From positions 38,029 through 102,028 of the forward strand of contig MGRG01000003.1 of assembly GCA_001798075.1 (NCBI GenBank): a stretch of DNA of 64,000 nt, in the 5' to 3' direction. Positions 36,833 through 45,066 of the stretch are shown piece by piece. Every line of letters begins with the position of its first letter. Position 1 is the first letter of the stretch. The translations under genes and the position numbers were made by a program. Source of the stretch: Deltaproteobacteria bacterium RIFCSPHIGHO2_01_FULL_43_49 (GTDB lineage Bacteria > UBA10199 > SPLOWO2-01-44-7). The notes beneath the pieces were generated by a model, which did not search any database, was not told the origin of the DNA, and saw only the letters and a list, made by a program, of their open reading frames with translations.

Positions 36833-37707
36833 TCCAAAAATAATCCAATCGCTAATAACAAACCAAACATCAAATGTAAAAGTGCCGCCTTTTCCAAAAA
36901 TTGATTATAAATGGCGCTGGGGGAATTTGAGTAAATACCACGAATGAGTGAGACTACAACCGACAGAGAAACAATAGGAAGTAGAGCAGCCAAAACGTAT
37001 CCTCTCATCATCCAAAAAAATCCGAGAAGAAACGGGGCTGTTAAGAGGAAAAAAATCTCTTTTTTAGAAAAAGCGACTCCAAAGCGGACGGCAATCGTCT
37101 TTTTGTTGACTTGCCGGTCGGTTTGGACATCTCGAAGATTGTTGATCGCAATTAACACTGTCGCCAAAAAACCAATTTGCAATCCAGCCACCAAACTTTC
37201 CAGAGACCACCAGCCTGTGTGCAGAAAAAATGTTCCCCCTGTTGCAATCAAACCAAAAAATAAAAGGACAAAAAGATCACCGAAACCTAAATAACTTAAA
37301 GGAAAAGGACCACCCGTATAGGCATAACCAAAGAGCAAGGCAAGAATGCCGATAATAATGATTGGCCAGCCTCCTTGGAAAATCAGTGGAATGGCAAAAG
37401 CGACTGCCAGTGCAAAACAAAAGAGAGCTCCGACCCAAACTTCTTTATAGCTTAACAATTGTCCTTGCGTGACGCGTAGGGGACCTAAACGAGCGGTGGT
37501 ATCGGCCCCCTTTTTGAAATCGAGCGCATCATTAAAAAGATTGGTTCCACTCTGAATACAAAATGCACTTAAGCTAGCAAAAAGAGAAAGATTCCACTGA
37601 ACAGAGTATCCGCTTGCAGCCACCAACGCCGTTCCAACCAAGACAGGAACAAAAGCGGCGGTCAGCGTTTTGGGACGAATCGCTACAAACCAAACAGAGA
37701 TTTTCAT
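36829..37707 (-). CDS. menA: 1,4-Dihydroxy-2-naphthoate polyprenyltransferase (MenA)
   Basis: 292 residues, UbiA superfamily with eight or nine membrane segments. The first aspartate-rich motif [15 protein letters not shown] lies near 56, the second [17 protein letters not shown] near 188. It attaches the prenyl chain to 1,4-dihydroxy-2-naphthoate in the inner membrane. Overlaps of four bases with both menB and menC show a tight operon. Confidence 0.93.
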   Translation of the reverse strand: MKISVWFVAIRPKTLTAAFVPVLVGTALVAASGYSVQWNLSLFASLSAFCIQSGTNLFNDALDFKKGADTTARLGPLRVTQGQLLSYKEVWVGALFCFALAVAFAIPLIFQGGWPIIIIGILALLFGYAYTGGPFPLSYLGFGDLFVLLFFGLIATGGTFFLHTGWWSLESLVAGLQIGFLATVLIAINNLRDVQTDRQVNKKTIAVRFGVAFSKKEIFFLLTAPFLLGFFWMMRGYVLAALLPIVSLSVVVSLIRGIYSNSPSAIYNQFLEKAALLHLMFGLLLAIGLFLE

Positions 37708-38528
37708 GGCAGACGTGGGAATTTTTTGAAATTGGGCTTTCGTTTTTCTAAGAAGGCATTTTTCCCCTCTTGGGCCTCCTCTGTCATGTAATAAAGAAGG
37801 GTGGCATTGCCTGCAAAATCTAAAAGACCAATTTGACCATCACAATCGGCGTTCATCGCTGTCTTTAAACAACGAATCGCTATGGGAGAGTGTTGCAAAA
37901 TTTCACGACACCAGGTGAGGGTCTCTTCTTCCAATTTTTCTAAAGGCACAACATGATTAACCAATCCCATCTCCAAAGCCTGCTTCGCATCGTACTGACG
38001 ACAAAGATACCAAATCTCTCTTGCTTTCTTTTGGCCGACAATGCGGGCCAAGTAACTCGCCCCCAAGCCACCATCAAAAGAGCCGACCTTGGGACCTGTC
38101 TGACCAAACTTGGCATTGTCGGCTGCGATCGTTAAATCACAAACGAGATGAAGGATGTGGCCACCACCAATGGCATAACCTGCAACCATAGCGATCACCG
38201 GTTTTGGCAAAAAACGAATCCGCTTTTGAACATCGAGAACATTGAGTCTTGGAATTCCATCATCCCCCACGTAACCGGCATCTCCTCTTATTCTTTGGTC
38301 ACCGCCCGAACAAAAAGCCTCTTTGCCTTGGCCCGTCAGGATGACAACACCAATGGACGATTCGTCACGGCAAATATCGAGGGCATTCATGATTTCTTGG
38401 TTTGTTTGGGGTCTGAAGGCATTTCGAACTTCAGGGCGGTTGATGGTTATTTTCGCAATTCCCTCTTCGGTCTCTTCAAAAAGGATATCTTCGTATTTTT
38501 TGATTGGAATCCACATTGCCGGATTCAT
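37704..38528 (-). CDS. menB: 1,4-Dihydroxy-2-naphthoyl-CoA synthase (MenB)
   Basis: About 274 residues from the ATG at 38528. An in-frame extension to 38606 would be read from repeat B1 and is rejected. Crotonase fold with the oxyanion holes at CSGGDQR and [10 protein letters not shown], and the MenB motif [20 protein letters not shown]. It closes the second ring of the naphthoate nucleus. Repeat B1 lies directly before the start, as B2 does before menD. Confidence 0.95.
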   Translation of the reverse strand: MNPAMWIPIKKYEDILFEETEEGIAKITINRPEVRNAFRPQTNQEIMNALDICRDESSIGVVILTGQGKEAFCSGGDQRIRGDAGYVGDDGIPRLNVLDVQKRIRFLPKPVIAMVAGYAIGGGHILHLVCDLTIAADNAKFGQTGPKVGSFDGGLGASYLARIVGQKKAREIWYLCRQYDAKQALEMGLVNHVVPLEKLEEETLTWCREILQHSPIAIRCLKTAMNADCDGQIGLLDFAGNATLLYYMTEEAQEGKNAFLEKRKPNFKKFPRLP

Positions 38529-38565
38529 CCGATTTTCCTCACGAAAAGTCAAGGAGTCCAGATCG

Positions 38566-38773
38566 CTTCCGGGCAGGAGGGGGGGGTGTTCAAAACGGTG
38601 CTCCACTTCGGGCTATCTCGTCAAAAAAATAATTTCGTTTCAAAAGATGCAGATAGTATCTTACCTGCCGTCAGCTCTATCTGCAGAAACGAATATGATT
38701 TTTGTTGACTCAATACGCCCTCGTTCCCGCACAATGTTTTTCACACCCCCATCTCCTGCCCTCACGCAATTGG
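38566..38773 (-). repeat. Hairpin repeat family B, copy B1 (leader of menB)
   Basis: About 205 bp, nearly identical to 40475-40680 and in the same orientation. Ends are inverted (GGGCAGGAG...CTCCTGCCC) and an inner stem pairs AATTTCGTTTC..TGCAGATAG with CTATCTGCA..GAAACGAAT around the loop AGCTGACGGCAGGTAAGATA (read on the minus strand). It occupies most of the leader of menB. Confidence 0.88.
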
Positions 38774-38800
38774 CACACAAGCACTACGAATTATAGCGAT

Positions 38801-38971
38801 AGTTCGGAGTGCCCCTGCGAAAAATGCCTTATTATAATGATTGGAGCGAAGGGGTGGCCCGGAGTGTTTGCTGTGGGGTTTAGTTAGGGGCCCCCACAAA
38901 AACACGGAGGGACAGGACCCCGAAGCTCCAACACAATAAACTAAGACGTTTTTTGAAAAGACCGGAGAAGA
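38801..38971. repeat. Hairpin repeat family A, copy A3 (long form)
   Basis: Core with GTGTTTGCTGTGGGG and CCCCCACAAAAACAC at 38864-38905. Inner arms TTGGAGCGAAGGGGT (38841-38855) and ACCCCGAAGCTCCAA (38917-38931) pair except for three bases. Outer parts (GCGAAAAATGCCTTATTATAATG; ACGTTTTTTGAAAAGACCGG) resemble those of A1 and A8. With B1 it fills the 445-bp gap between menB and menD; I see no gene there. Confidence 0.8.
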
Positions 38972-38973
38972 AT

Positions 38974-39969
38974 TTAAATCCACATGGCTTCATAGGATTT
39001 CCAAAATCGCTGGGAGGCTTCGGGATCGGGCAAAAGTTCAATGATCTGGTGTCCATTTTTCTTGGCTAGCTTGTCTGGAATTGCATCCCAACATTCATAT
39101 TCGAAAGACCACATCCTTGCCCAATCTTTAAAAGAAATTTGATGTTCGTTTAAAAAGAGTTTGCTTTCAAAAAGTCTGGAGAAAAATTGCCCCCCTTTGT
39201 TGTTGATGACTACAACATGAGTCGAAATTTGAGGAAGCTGTGGCAAAATCCAAGGAGCTGCTAAATCATACAATGTAGTGAGATCGCCCAAAATCGCCCA
39301 ATTCTCCTGGCCGGGGCTTGCCCATCCATAAAAAGTGGAAAGCTGCCCATCAATGCCGTTGACTCCCCTGCTGACCCCAATTTCAAATTCACGACACTCT
39401 CTGGTTGCCGCCAAATCCCATTCTCGAATCGGCAAACTATTTCCAAGATAAACCCTCGATTTTTTTGGCAACAGGCTGGAGAGTTGATGGATCATAGAGG
39501 CTTCCGATTGTTTTTCTTCCTCAAGAAGATTCAAAACTTCTCGATATTTTTTTTGATCCAAATCAAAAAAACTTTTCCAATCCTCTTTGTTTGCCTCCAC
39601 ATCCATTTCATTCAGACAAGAAAGATTGATTGGTTCGATCACACCGCGAGAAAGCCCAGAAAAAGGAAGTGAATTCAAATTAAGAACAGGCCAGTTTATA
39701 TATTTCTTTTCTAAATCACGCCAGAAACGAAGCGTTGGCACACCACCCATACGAATTACCCCATCAAAATGGCCATCGTGCAAAATATTTTCTGAAGAAT
39801 GGATTAAATAATTTTTTAGCAAGGGGCTTTCTCTCAAACCGGAGGGGGCCTCTGCATAAATGGGAACTTGAAGTCTTGCTAGAAAATTTTGAACGGGCCC
39901 ACGATCTTGAGGCGATAAAGAGCCAACAATAACCAAAGGCCTTTTAACTTTTGAAAGAAATGTTTTCAT
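38974..39969 (-). CDS. menD: MenD, C-terminal ORF (central and ThDP-binding domains)
   Basis: 331 residues covering the middle domain (KRPLVIVGSLSPQDRG onward) and the ThDP-pyrophosphate domain: GDLTTLYD ... VVINNKGGQFFS matches the GD-x(n)-NN cofactor motif of 2-succinyl-5-enolpyruvyl-6-hydroxy-3-cyclohexene-1-carboxylate synthase. The ATG at 39969 lies inside the end of the N-terminal ORF, one frame over. The two halves together give about 500 residues, a little under normal MenD. Either a genuine two-subunit enzyme, a frameshifted expression unit, or a single-base change. Confidence 0.88.
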   Translation of the reverse strand: MKTFLSKVKRPLVIVGSLSPQDRGPVQNFLARLQVPIYAEAPSGLRESPLLKNYLIHSSENILHDGHFDGVIRMGGVPTLRFWRDLEKKYINWPVLNLNSLPFSGLSRGVIEPINLSCLNEMDVEANKEDWKSFFDLDQKKYREVLNLLEEEKQSEASMIHQLSSLLPKKSRVYLGNSLPIREWDLAATRECREFEIGVSRGVNGIDGQLSTFYGWASPGQENWAILGDLTTLYDLAAPWILPQLPQISTHVVVINNKGGQFFSRLFESKLFLNEHQISFKDWARMWSFEYECWDAIPDKLAKKNGHQIIELLPDPEASQRFWKSYEAMWI

Positions 39970-40447
39970 CGATCAAAGGCTCATCAAAACAGACATTGAT
40001 GTGTAAAGGTGTTTTACAATTCCAACCGACTAAATCGATTTTTTCGCCCACTTCAATATCGATCTCTTTTTGAACGTAGTGGCTGTAGAGCCCAACCTGA
40101 AGGGCACTTTGCGGAGCTCCAGTTCCCCGATAGCTCCTCGGACGATCAGCCGTCACTAAAATCAAAGGGAGTCCTGAATAAAATGCCTCCATCAAAGCGG
40201 GCAAGAGTTCTGCAGCTGCACTTCCCGAAGTCGTCACAACAGCAACGGGACCTCCATGATTTTTGATTCTCCCGACTGCAAAAAAAGCGGCGGAACGTTC
40301 CTCAAAAAACCGAAATGTTCGGTTTTCCTTCATCTGTTCGAGCAAAACAACAAAAGGACTGTTACGCCCACCCGGACAAAGACAAAATTCTTTGACTCCA
40401 AGCTTGAGCAATTCAGCAATCACCTCTTTGGCAAGTCGGATATTCAT
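39944..40447 (-). CDS. menD: MenD, N-terminal ORF (pyrimidine-binding domain)
   Basis: 167 residues from the ATG at 40447; a longer in-frame start at 40501 would be translated from repeat B2. CPGGRNSP, FEERSAAFFAVG (the ThDP-activating glutamate) and VTTSGSAAAELLPALMEA are MenD pyrimidine-domain motifs. It ends with TPLHINVCFDEPL and a TAA exactly where the linker to the central domain begins. It overlaps the downstream ORF by 26 bp in another frame. Confidence 0.88.
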   Translation of the reverse strand: MNIRLAKEVIAELLKLGVKEFCLCPGGRNSPFVVLLEQMKENRTFRFFEERSAAFFAVGRIKNHGGPVAVVTTSGSAAAELLPALMEAFYSGLPLILVTADRPRSYRGTGAPQSALQVGLYSHYVQKEIDIEVGEKIDLVGWNCKTPLHINVCFDEPLIDENISFKS

Positions 40448-40464
40448 ACAAACCCTCTGATATT

Positions 40465-40682
40465 TTCCCCAATCACTTCCGGGCAGGAGTAGGGCGTTCA
40501 AAACGGTGCTCCACGTCGGGCTATTTCGTCAAAAAAATAATTTCGTTTCAAAAGATGCAGATAGTATCTTACCTGCCGTCAGCTCTATCTGCAGAAACGA
40601 ATATTATTTTGTTTGACTCAATACGCCCTCGCTCCCGCACAATGTTTTTTACACCCCCTCCTGCCCTCGCGCAATTGGGGAA
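40465..40682 (-). repeat. Hairpin repeat family B, copy B2 (leader of menD)
   Basis: The second copy of the B element, directly before the menD start. Besides the GGGCAGGAG/CTCCTGCCC ends it has local outer arms TTCCCCAAT (40465-40473) and ATTGGGGAA (40674-40682) that are not shared with B1. The whole forms one long hairpin with the conserved 20-base loop. Confidence 0.88.
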
Positions 40683-40755
40683 CAGATACTTACTCCAAAA
40701 AGTGTCCGTTTCTTTAACGATTGAAAAGGCGTGAACGAGCTATCATTTTTGAAAA

Positions 40756-40939
40756 AAGCTTGTTTCCGACGTGGCGTGGCGAAAGGCAAGGTCAAGGGCT
40801 TCTCGCAGACGATGTTTACCTTGTGGGGGTTATTCAAAAAAACATCGTCGAGAGAGAGTGCAAAATGGGGGTGGAACCCCCATTTTGATAACGTCCCTTG
40901 GCCTTGCCTTGCGACAGGTAGCCAGGAGGAAACAAGCTT
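40756..40939 (-). repeat. Structured repeat family C, copy C2
   Basis: 184 bp with perfect 12-bp terminal inverted repeats AAGCTTGTTTCC/GGAAACAAGCTT. Read on the minus strand it aligns with C1. Stems are GGCAAGGCCAAGGG/CCCTTGACCTTGCC, CAAAATGGGGG/CCCCCATTTTG and GACGATGTTT/AAACATCGTC. The 521-bp gap between menD and menF holds only B2 and C2. Confidence 0.85.
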
Positions 40940-40968
40940 ATGTAAAATAGAAGCAAGTGAAAGCCTTT

Positions 40969-41985
40969 TCATACAAATCCCATCATTTTTTTTACCGAAC
41001 TTATCTTAAGCTGAATCTCTTTCCATTCTTGTTCGCAATCGACCCCTTCTAACACACCACACCCGGCCCCTAAAATCATCTTTTCTTTATCCCACTGAAC
41101 ATTGCGAATCGCTACAACCACTTTTGCATTGCCATTGGGCCAAAGGACTCCAAAAGGGGCTCCGAAACAACGGCGATCCTGTTTCTGATTCAGTTTTTCC
41201 AACCATTTTCTCCCTTGCGGTTTTGGTATCGCCCCCAATGCCGCCGTCGGATGCAAAATAGAGATTAAATCAAGAAAAGTTAACGGCTCTCTGGTCTCGA
41301 GCTCAATTAAAGTGCGAAGATGCGCCAGATAAGCAAATTCAACAGTCTGGGTCGCTTGGACATCCACCCTCCCATATTTTTTTAAAGAAGTGGCAATATC
41401 TTCAATCACAACCTGATGCTCTCTAGAGCAATCTTTTTTATGAGAAGGATCGGTCCCTGCCAAAGCCATCGTTTGAAAATGGCCTGGCCTGTTACTTTCA
41501 AAAAGAATTTCGGGAGTGGCTCCAAGTATCCCTTCTTCTTCGGTCCAAAAACCGAACAAATTCAATTTGCTGCAAAAAGGGAGTAAATTTCGAAACGCGA
41601 TCTCGTGAAACCCCTTGAGCAAACTGCTCTCTTCGAAAACAATTGGAACTGCCTTGGAAAGTTTTCCAGTAGAAAAATGAATTTTAAGATCCTCAACTTG
41701 TTCGCGAAAAAAAGAGAGATCGGCCCCTTTCCAATTGAGGGAAATATTTTGACTCAGTTTATGAGTCAGGCCACCTTGAAACTCCTCGATATCGACCTCA
41801 GAGCAATGCTCTGGAACGATCCAAGGCTTTTCTTCCTTAAGAAAAAAATCGGGGGAATAAAAGGAGGCTTGAGAGGATGCCGGATTTTCTTGCTGCTTGA
41901 GTTCTCCCCAACCGACAAGAAGTGTTTTGGGAGATATACTTAAAAATATCCCTTGTCTGAAAAATGCTTGGAGGTCCTCTTGCAC
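40969..41985 (-). CDS. menF: Isochorismate synthase (MenF)
   Basis: 338 residues of the chorismate-utilising fold. EGILGATPEILFE, SREHQVVIEDI, LHPTAALGAIPK, FGAPFGVL and the C-terminal GAGCGVLEGVDCEQEWKE (magnesium-binding Glu) are in order. It converts chorismate to isochorismate, the first committed step to menaquinone. The N-terminal 100 residues are weakly conserved, as usual. It diverges from menG with a 56-bp spacer and is separated from menD by repeats B2 and C2. Confidence 0.9.
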   Translation of the reverse strand: MQEDLQAFFRQGIFLSISPKTLLVGWGELKQQENPASSQASFYSPDFFLKEEKPWIVPEHCSEVDIEEFQGGLTHKLSQNISLNWKGADLSFFREQVEDLKIHFSTGKLSKAVPIVFEESSLLKGFHEIAFRNLLPFCSKLNLFGFWTEEEGILGATPEILFESNRPGHFQTMALAGTDPSHKKDCSREHQVVIEDIATSLKKYGRVDVQATQTVEFAYLAHLRTLIELETREPLTFLDLISILHPTAALGAIPKPQGRKWLEKLNQKQDRRCFGAPFGVLWPNGNAKVVVAIRNVQWDKEKMILGAGCGVLEGVDCEQEWKEIQLKISSVKKMMGFV

Positions 41986-42041
41986 AGTTGGGCCAATAAT
42001 TGGGCTAGATTATTTTGTCAATTCAGAATAGGAAGCAAAGT

Positions 42042-42737
42042 ATGACAAACATTCGTCAGCTTTTCAGCAATATCAGTGGCACTTACGACTTGCTCAACAA
42101 AGTGCTGAGCTTTGGCACCGACAAAAAATGGCGCAAAAAAGGGGTCGGCCTACTGCCTCATGCAAACCATGTAAAAATTTTGGATTTGGCCAGCGGCACA
42201 CTCGATTTGTCGCTGGAATATACACGACAGGGGGCTGGTGAAGTCTATGCCCTCGACTTTTCACTACCAATGCTCCTCACGGGACACACAAAGGTTTCTC
42301 CAACGTTGGACAAAAGACTTCACTTGATCTGCGGGGATTGTCTGAAACTCCCCTTTCCCACAGAATTTTTCGATGCGGCGATGTGCGCTTGGGGAATGCG
42401 AAACTTTTCAAACCTTGCAACAAGCATTCAAGAAATCAAACGAGTTTTAAAACCGGGCGGGTCGTTGCTCGTCATCGAATTTTTTAAACCGACAAAGCCC
42501 CTCACAAAAATATTTTCGAAAACTTATGGGCGCTATGTCATGCCGACTCTTGGTCGCTGGATTTCCAAAAATGACGAGGCCTATCATTATCTGCATCGCT
42601 CCATACAAGGTTTTCACAGTAGAAAAGACTACGAAGGCCTTCTTGAAAAAGAAGGTTTTGAAATTCTTCAAGCAAGCGACCTCACCGGAGGAATTAGCTC
42701 TTTAATCCTTGCAAACTCCAACGGGCTTTCCCATTAA
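42042..42737 (+). CDS. menG: Demethylmenaquinone methyltransferase (MenG/UbiE)
   Basis: 231 residues from the ATG at 42042 (AGGAAG upstream). GTDKKWRKKG and AAMCAWGMRNFSN are UbiE hallmarks; the SAM-binding motif I reads LDLASGTLDLS, where most relatives have GTGD, a substitution in the glycine loop worth noting. The enzyme adds the final methyl group of menaquinone. Divergent from menF, so both ends of the pathway share one promoter region. Confidence 0.92.
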   Translation: MTNIRQLFSNISGTYDLLNKVLSFGTDKKWRKKGVGLLPHANHVKILDLASGTLDLSLEYTRQGAGEVYALDFSLPMLLTGHTKVSPTLDKRLHLICGDCLKLPFPTEFFDAAMCAWGMRNFSNLATSIQEIKRVLKPGGSLLVIEFFKPTKPLTKIFSKTYGRYVMPTLGRWISKNDEAYHYLHRSIQGFHSRKDYEGLLEKEGFEILQASDLTGGISSLILANSNGLSH

Positions 42738-42748
42738 ATAGCCTGGAT

Positions 42749-42967
42749 TTAAACAGCTTTCACTTTTAAATGTTCTAGCTCAACAACGGCATTTTTGGGA
42801 TTAATTTTGATGTGCTTGCTGGCAGAAAGAATTTCGATTCCGTGTATTTCATCATCAGGACCATAATCAATAGCAATATCTTCACTCATTAAACGACTAT
42901 AAGCCACACCATGCCCTTTCAAAGTGATATAAACAGCATCTGCTTCCGGATCATAAGATACTCTCAT
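42749..42967 (-). CDS. DUF2283 protein (antitoxin-like partner)
   Basis: 72 residues: YDPEADAVYITLKG, IDYGPDDEIHGIEIL and a short tail match the DUF2283 family. It overlaps the DUF4258-like gene by four bases. DUF4258-DUF2283 pairs are predicted toxin-antitoxin modules; here the pair is coupled to the end of a lipoprotein operon. Function not proven. Confidence 0.82.
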   Translation of the reverse strand: MRVSYDPEADAVYITLKGHGVAYSRLMSEDIAIDYGPDDEIHGIEILSASKHIKINPKNAVVELEHLKVKAV

Positions 42968-43233
42968 AAAGCCTCCTGGTTATAGAAAAAAGTATACACG
43001 GTAACAATGACAATGCGAGCTTTTTCTTCAATAAAAATCACTCTAATTTTCTTCCACCTAAAAAACCGGCTTTTATAGAAATCAGAGAAAGGAAATGTAA
43101 ATTGGGCACGCATTCTATTTTCTTTGACTAAGGTCCATTTGCTCTTTTTGAGTACTGTTATTATTTCTTTTGGCGTTACATGCCGTTCATTCAATCTTTT
43201 TCTGACATGTGTGGTAAAATATACTTCCTTCAT
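42964..43233 (-). CDS. DUF4258-like small basic protein (toxin-like partner)
   Basis: 89 residues: HVRKRLNERHVTPKEIITVL and an Arg/Phe-rich second half ending in VIVTVYTFF fit DUF4258/RelE-like folds. It overlaps the DUF2283 gene and the lipoprotein gene by four bases each. Confidence 0.75.
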   Translation of the reverse strand: MKEVYFTTHVRKRLNERHVTPKEIITVLKKSKWTLVKENRMRAQFTFPFSDFYKSRFFRWKKIRVIFIEEKARIVIVTVYTFFYNQEAL

Positions 43234-44288
43234 CGCACCTCCACACTCCCCGGTGTGGGGGTTTTGTTAATGATCCAATCTTTTGAATTGTCATGAGTAT
43301 CTTCCGCGCCCGGGAGTCTACTGATGCTTTGTCCACTCGGCGCATCGGGGGCGGGACTTCCTTCATAACAAAAAAGATTGTTTTCGGCCCTTAAAACTAA
43401 AGGTGATCCATATCCAACGACATCAACTAATTTTCCTTGGTGATCAACGAGCTGAACACAATCGGGACCATTGGGGGGATCAAAATTGGTCACCCAATCA
43501 GCCGGAGAAACTTTTGTGATGCCAGGTTGGTTCGTCACTGCATCGGCAATAACAAAAAAACCTTCTTCGTTGGTCTGCATCCCCTTTGGAATTTTGATGG
43601 AATCGACAATTTTTCCATCTCCACCATTCACAAAGATTAACTGATAATCTGAAATGCTTTTTGCAGCCTCCCCAAAGAGTTCTATGAAGAGCTCCCCTTC
43701 TGTATCGCTTCCCACCGCGTCATAAAAAATTTCGTTGAGCTGAAGATAAGTGGGCCGTGCTAAGGAAGGAGGCATTGCATTATTAGAACCCACTACTTCG
43801 GTTTGGGTTGGATCGCCTTTGGCAAAGAATGAACTAAAGAAAGGCGTTGGTCCCTCTCCTGGGGTTTGATTCAACGGCAAATGTTCCTTGGAAAGGAGTT
43901 GCGGTGTGACCAAAACGCCACAACGAACACCAGGAGGAAATGGTTTTGAAGCTCTAAAACGAATGGTGCGATTTTCATCCAAAACCTCATAAGAGCCCTC
44001 TACAACCACCAGTTTATCGTCCAACGCCTTGTCCCATAACACTTTTGAATCGGTCTCACTTTCCGCAAGAGCCGTTATCAAAAAAGATTTAGAAGTAATT
44101 GTTACTGGATCGATCGATGTGGAAAGATTCACCTCCACAACCAAATCATCATAAGCAGTCATTCCATCGACCGGTGTCACTGAAACCACTTTTGGCTGCA
44201 AATCAGTGAGGGAATTTAGAGGGACAAGTTCTATCGGGCCACACGCACTGACCACAATCAAAAGAAATATGTAAATTGCCCCTTTCAT
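43230..44288 (-). CDS. Lipoprotein with Ig-like and lamin-tail (LTD) domains
   Basis: 352 residues. Lipobox VVSAC (Cys16) after a short hydrophobic stretch. A Big_5-like domain (about 33-150: VVSVTPVDGMTAYDDLVVEV) is followed by an LTD-type domain (LQLNEIFYDAVGSDTEGELFIELFG ... SISRLPGAEDTHDNSKDW). LTD proteins are extracellular or envelope-bound; role here unknown. It overlaps genes on both sides by four bases. Confidence 0.85.
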   Translation of the reverse strand: MKGAIYIFLLIVVSACGPIELVPLNSLTDLQPKVVSVTPVDGMTAYDDLVVEVNLSTSIDPVTITSKSFLITALAESETDSKVLWDKALDDKLVVVEGSYEVLDENRTIRFRASKPFPPGVRCGVLVTPQLLSKEHLPLNQTPGEGPTPFFSSFFAKGDPTQTEVVGSNNAMPPSLARPTYLQLNEIFYDAVGSDTEGELFIELFGEAAKSISDYQLIFVNGGDGKIVDSIKIPKGMQTNEEGFFVIADAVTNQPGITKVSPADWVTNFDPPNGPDCVQLVDHQGKLVDVVGYGSPLVLRAENNLFCYEGSPAPDAPSGQSISRLPGAEDTHDNSKDWIINKTPTPGSVEVR

Positions 44289-44980
44289 GGCGCACCAACC
44301 ATTGCAGAACTAAACCAACCTCCTGTGAGATTATCCAGGGCAGCAGTCGCTTCGGCGATTTCCAGTTTTTTAAGCTCAATATCCGTTGGCAAAACACGAC
44401 TTTTTTTGAGTAAGGCCAACTCTTTTAATCCTCTTTCCCGTTTGAAATAAAATTGCCTGACTTGAGAAAGGAGTCTTTCTCGCTCCCTGGCTAATTCTCT
44501 TGCCTCCTGGCTGATTTCCAAATCGTCTTTGGAAAAGAGAAGTTGATCCAAATACCAGACCGCTTTCACTTCAAAATTAAAGTCACTATCGGCATTCTGA
44601 ACTTGTTTTTGCTGGGCGGGGCCAATGGTAATGCCGCTGGAATTGACTGCTACCGAATCTTCAACATTCAAATTAACATTATTTTTAAGACTTCTTTCGA
44701 AGCCGGCCTGAATTCTGGGAACGAGCGGCGCTTTACGCACTTTGCGCTCCCATTGCCGAATAGTTGAAGGACCAAGACGGGCATAGCCCAATGCCTGCTC
44801 AGCTACTTCCTGAACGGAAGGAACTCTATTTTCACTAGCCCAGGCCCAATTCGCATTGAGTAAGATTAACGAAAGGAAAAAGATAAAAAGAGAATGGGTG
44901 ACCCGGAGTGTTTGCTGTGGGGTTTTGTTAGGGGCCCCCACAGAAACACGGAGGGGCAAGACCCATTCTCTTTTTATCAT
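44285..44980 (-). CDS. Exported coiled-coil protein whose signal peptide starts inside repeat A4
   Basis: 231 residues from the ATG at 44980. The hydrophobic core SLFIFFLSLILLNANWAWA is a clear signal peptide with cleavage after AWA, but no ATG, GTG or TTG lies between it and repeat A4. Translation must begin in or upstream of the repeat, giving a repeat-derived head of about 28 residues (MIKREWVLPLRVSV...). The mature part has a helical coiled coil (about 155-205), reminiscent of a TolC-type helix, but no domain is recognised. First gene of a four-gene overlapping operon. Confidence 0.7.
   Translation of the reverse strand: MIKREWVLPLRVSVGAPNKTPQQTLRVTHSLFIFFLSLILLNANWAWASENRVPSVQEVAEQALGYARLGPSTIRQWERKVRKAPLVPRIQAGFERSLKNNVNLNVEDSVAVNSSGITIGPAQQKQVQNADSDFNFEVKAVWYLDQLLFSKDDLEISQEARELARERERLLSQVRQFYFKRERGLKELALLKKSRVLPTDIELKKLEIAEATAALDNLTGGWFSSAMVGAP
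44882..44978. repeat. Hairpin repeat family A, copy A4 (within a coding start)
   Basis: Arms GATAAAAAGAGAATGGGT (44882-44899) and ACCCATTCTCTTTTTATC (44961-44978) pair perfectly over 18 bp. The usual core lies between. The left arm on the + strand encodes part of the signal peptide of the minus-strand gene. Confidence 0.9.
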
Positions 44981-45066
44981 ACCCGTTAATGAGCAAGTCA
45001 TGTCGCCAGCAAGAGCAAGAAATGTGCCAACCCTTACTTGGCACAAAGGTTGCAAAAAAATATTTC

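Noticed and set aside
38529..38606. Extended N-terminus of MenB (and likewise MenD to 40501)
   Set aside because: The extra codons are read from repeat B; family N-termini begin at the internal ATGs with normal spacing.
38566..40682. Family B leaders as a known riboswitch
   Set aside because: The fold is a single long hairpin without the junctions or conserved ligand pocket of any riboswitch class I recognise; a mobile hairpin is as likely.
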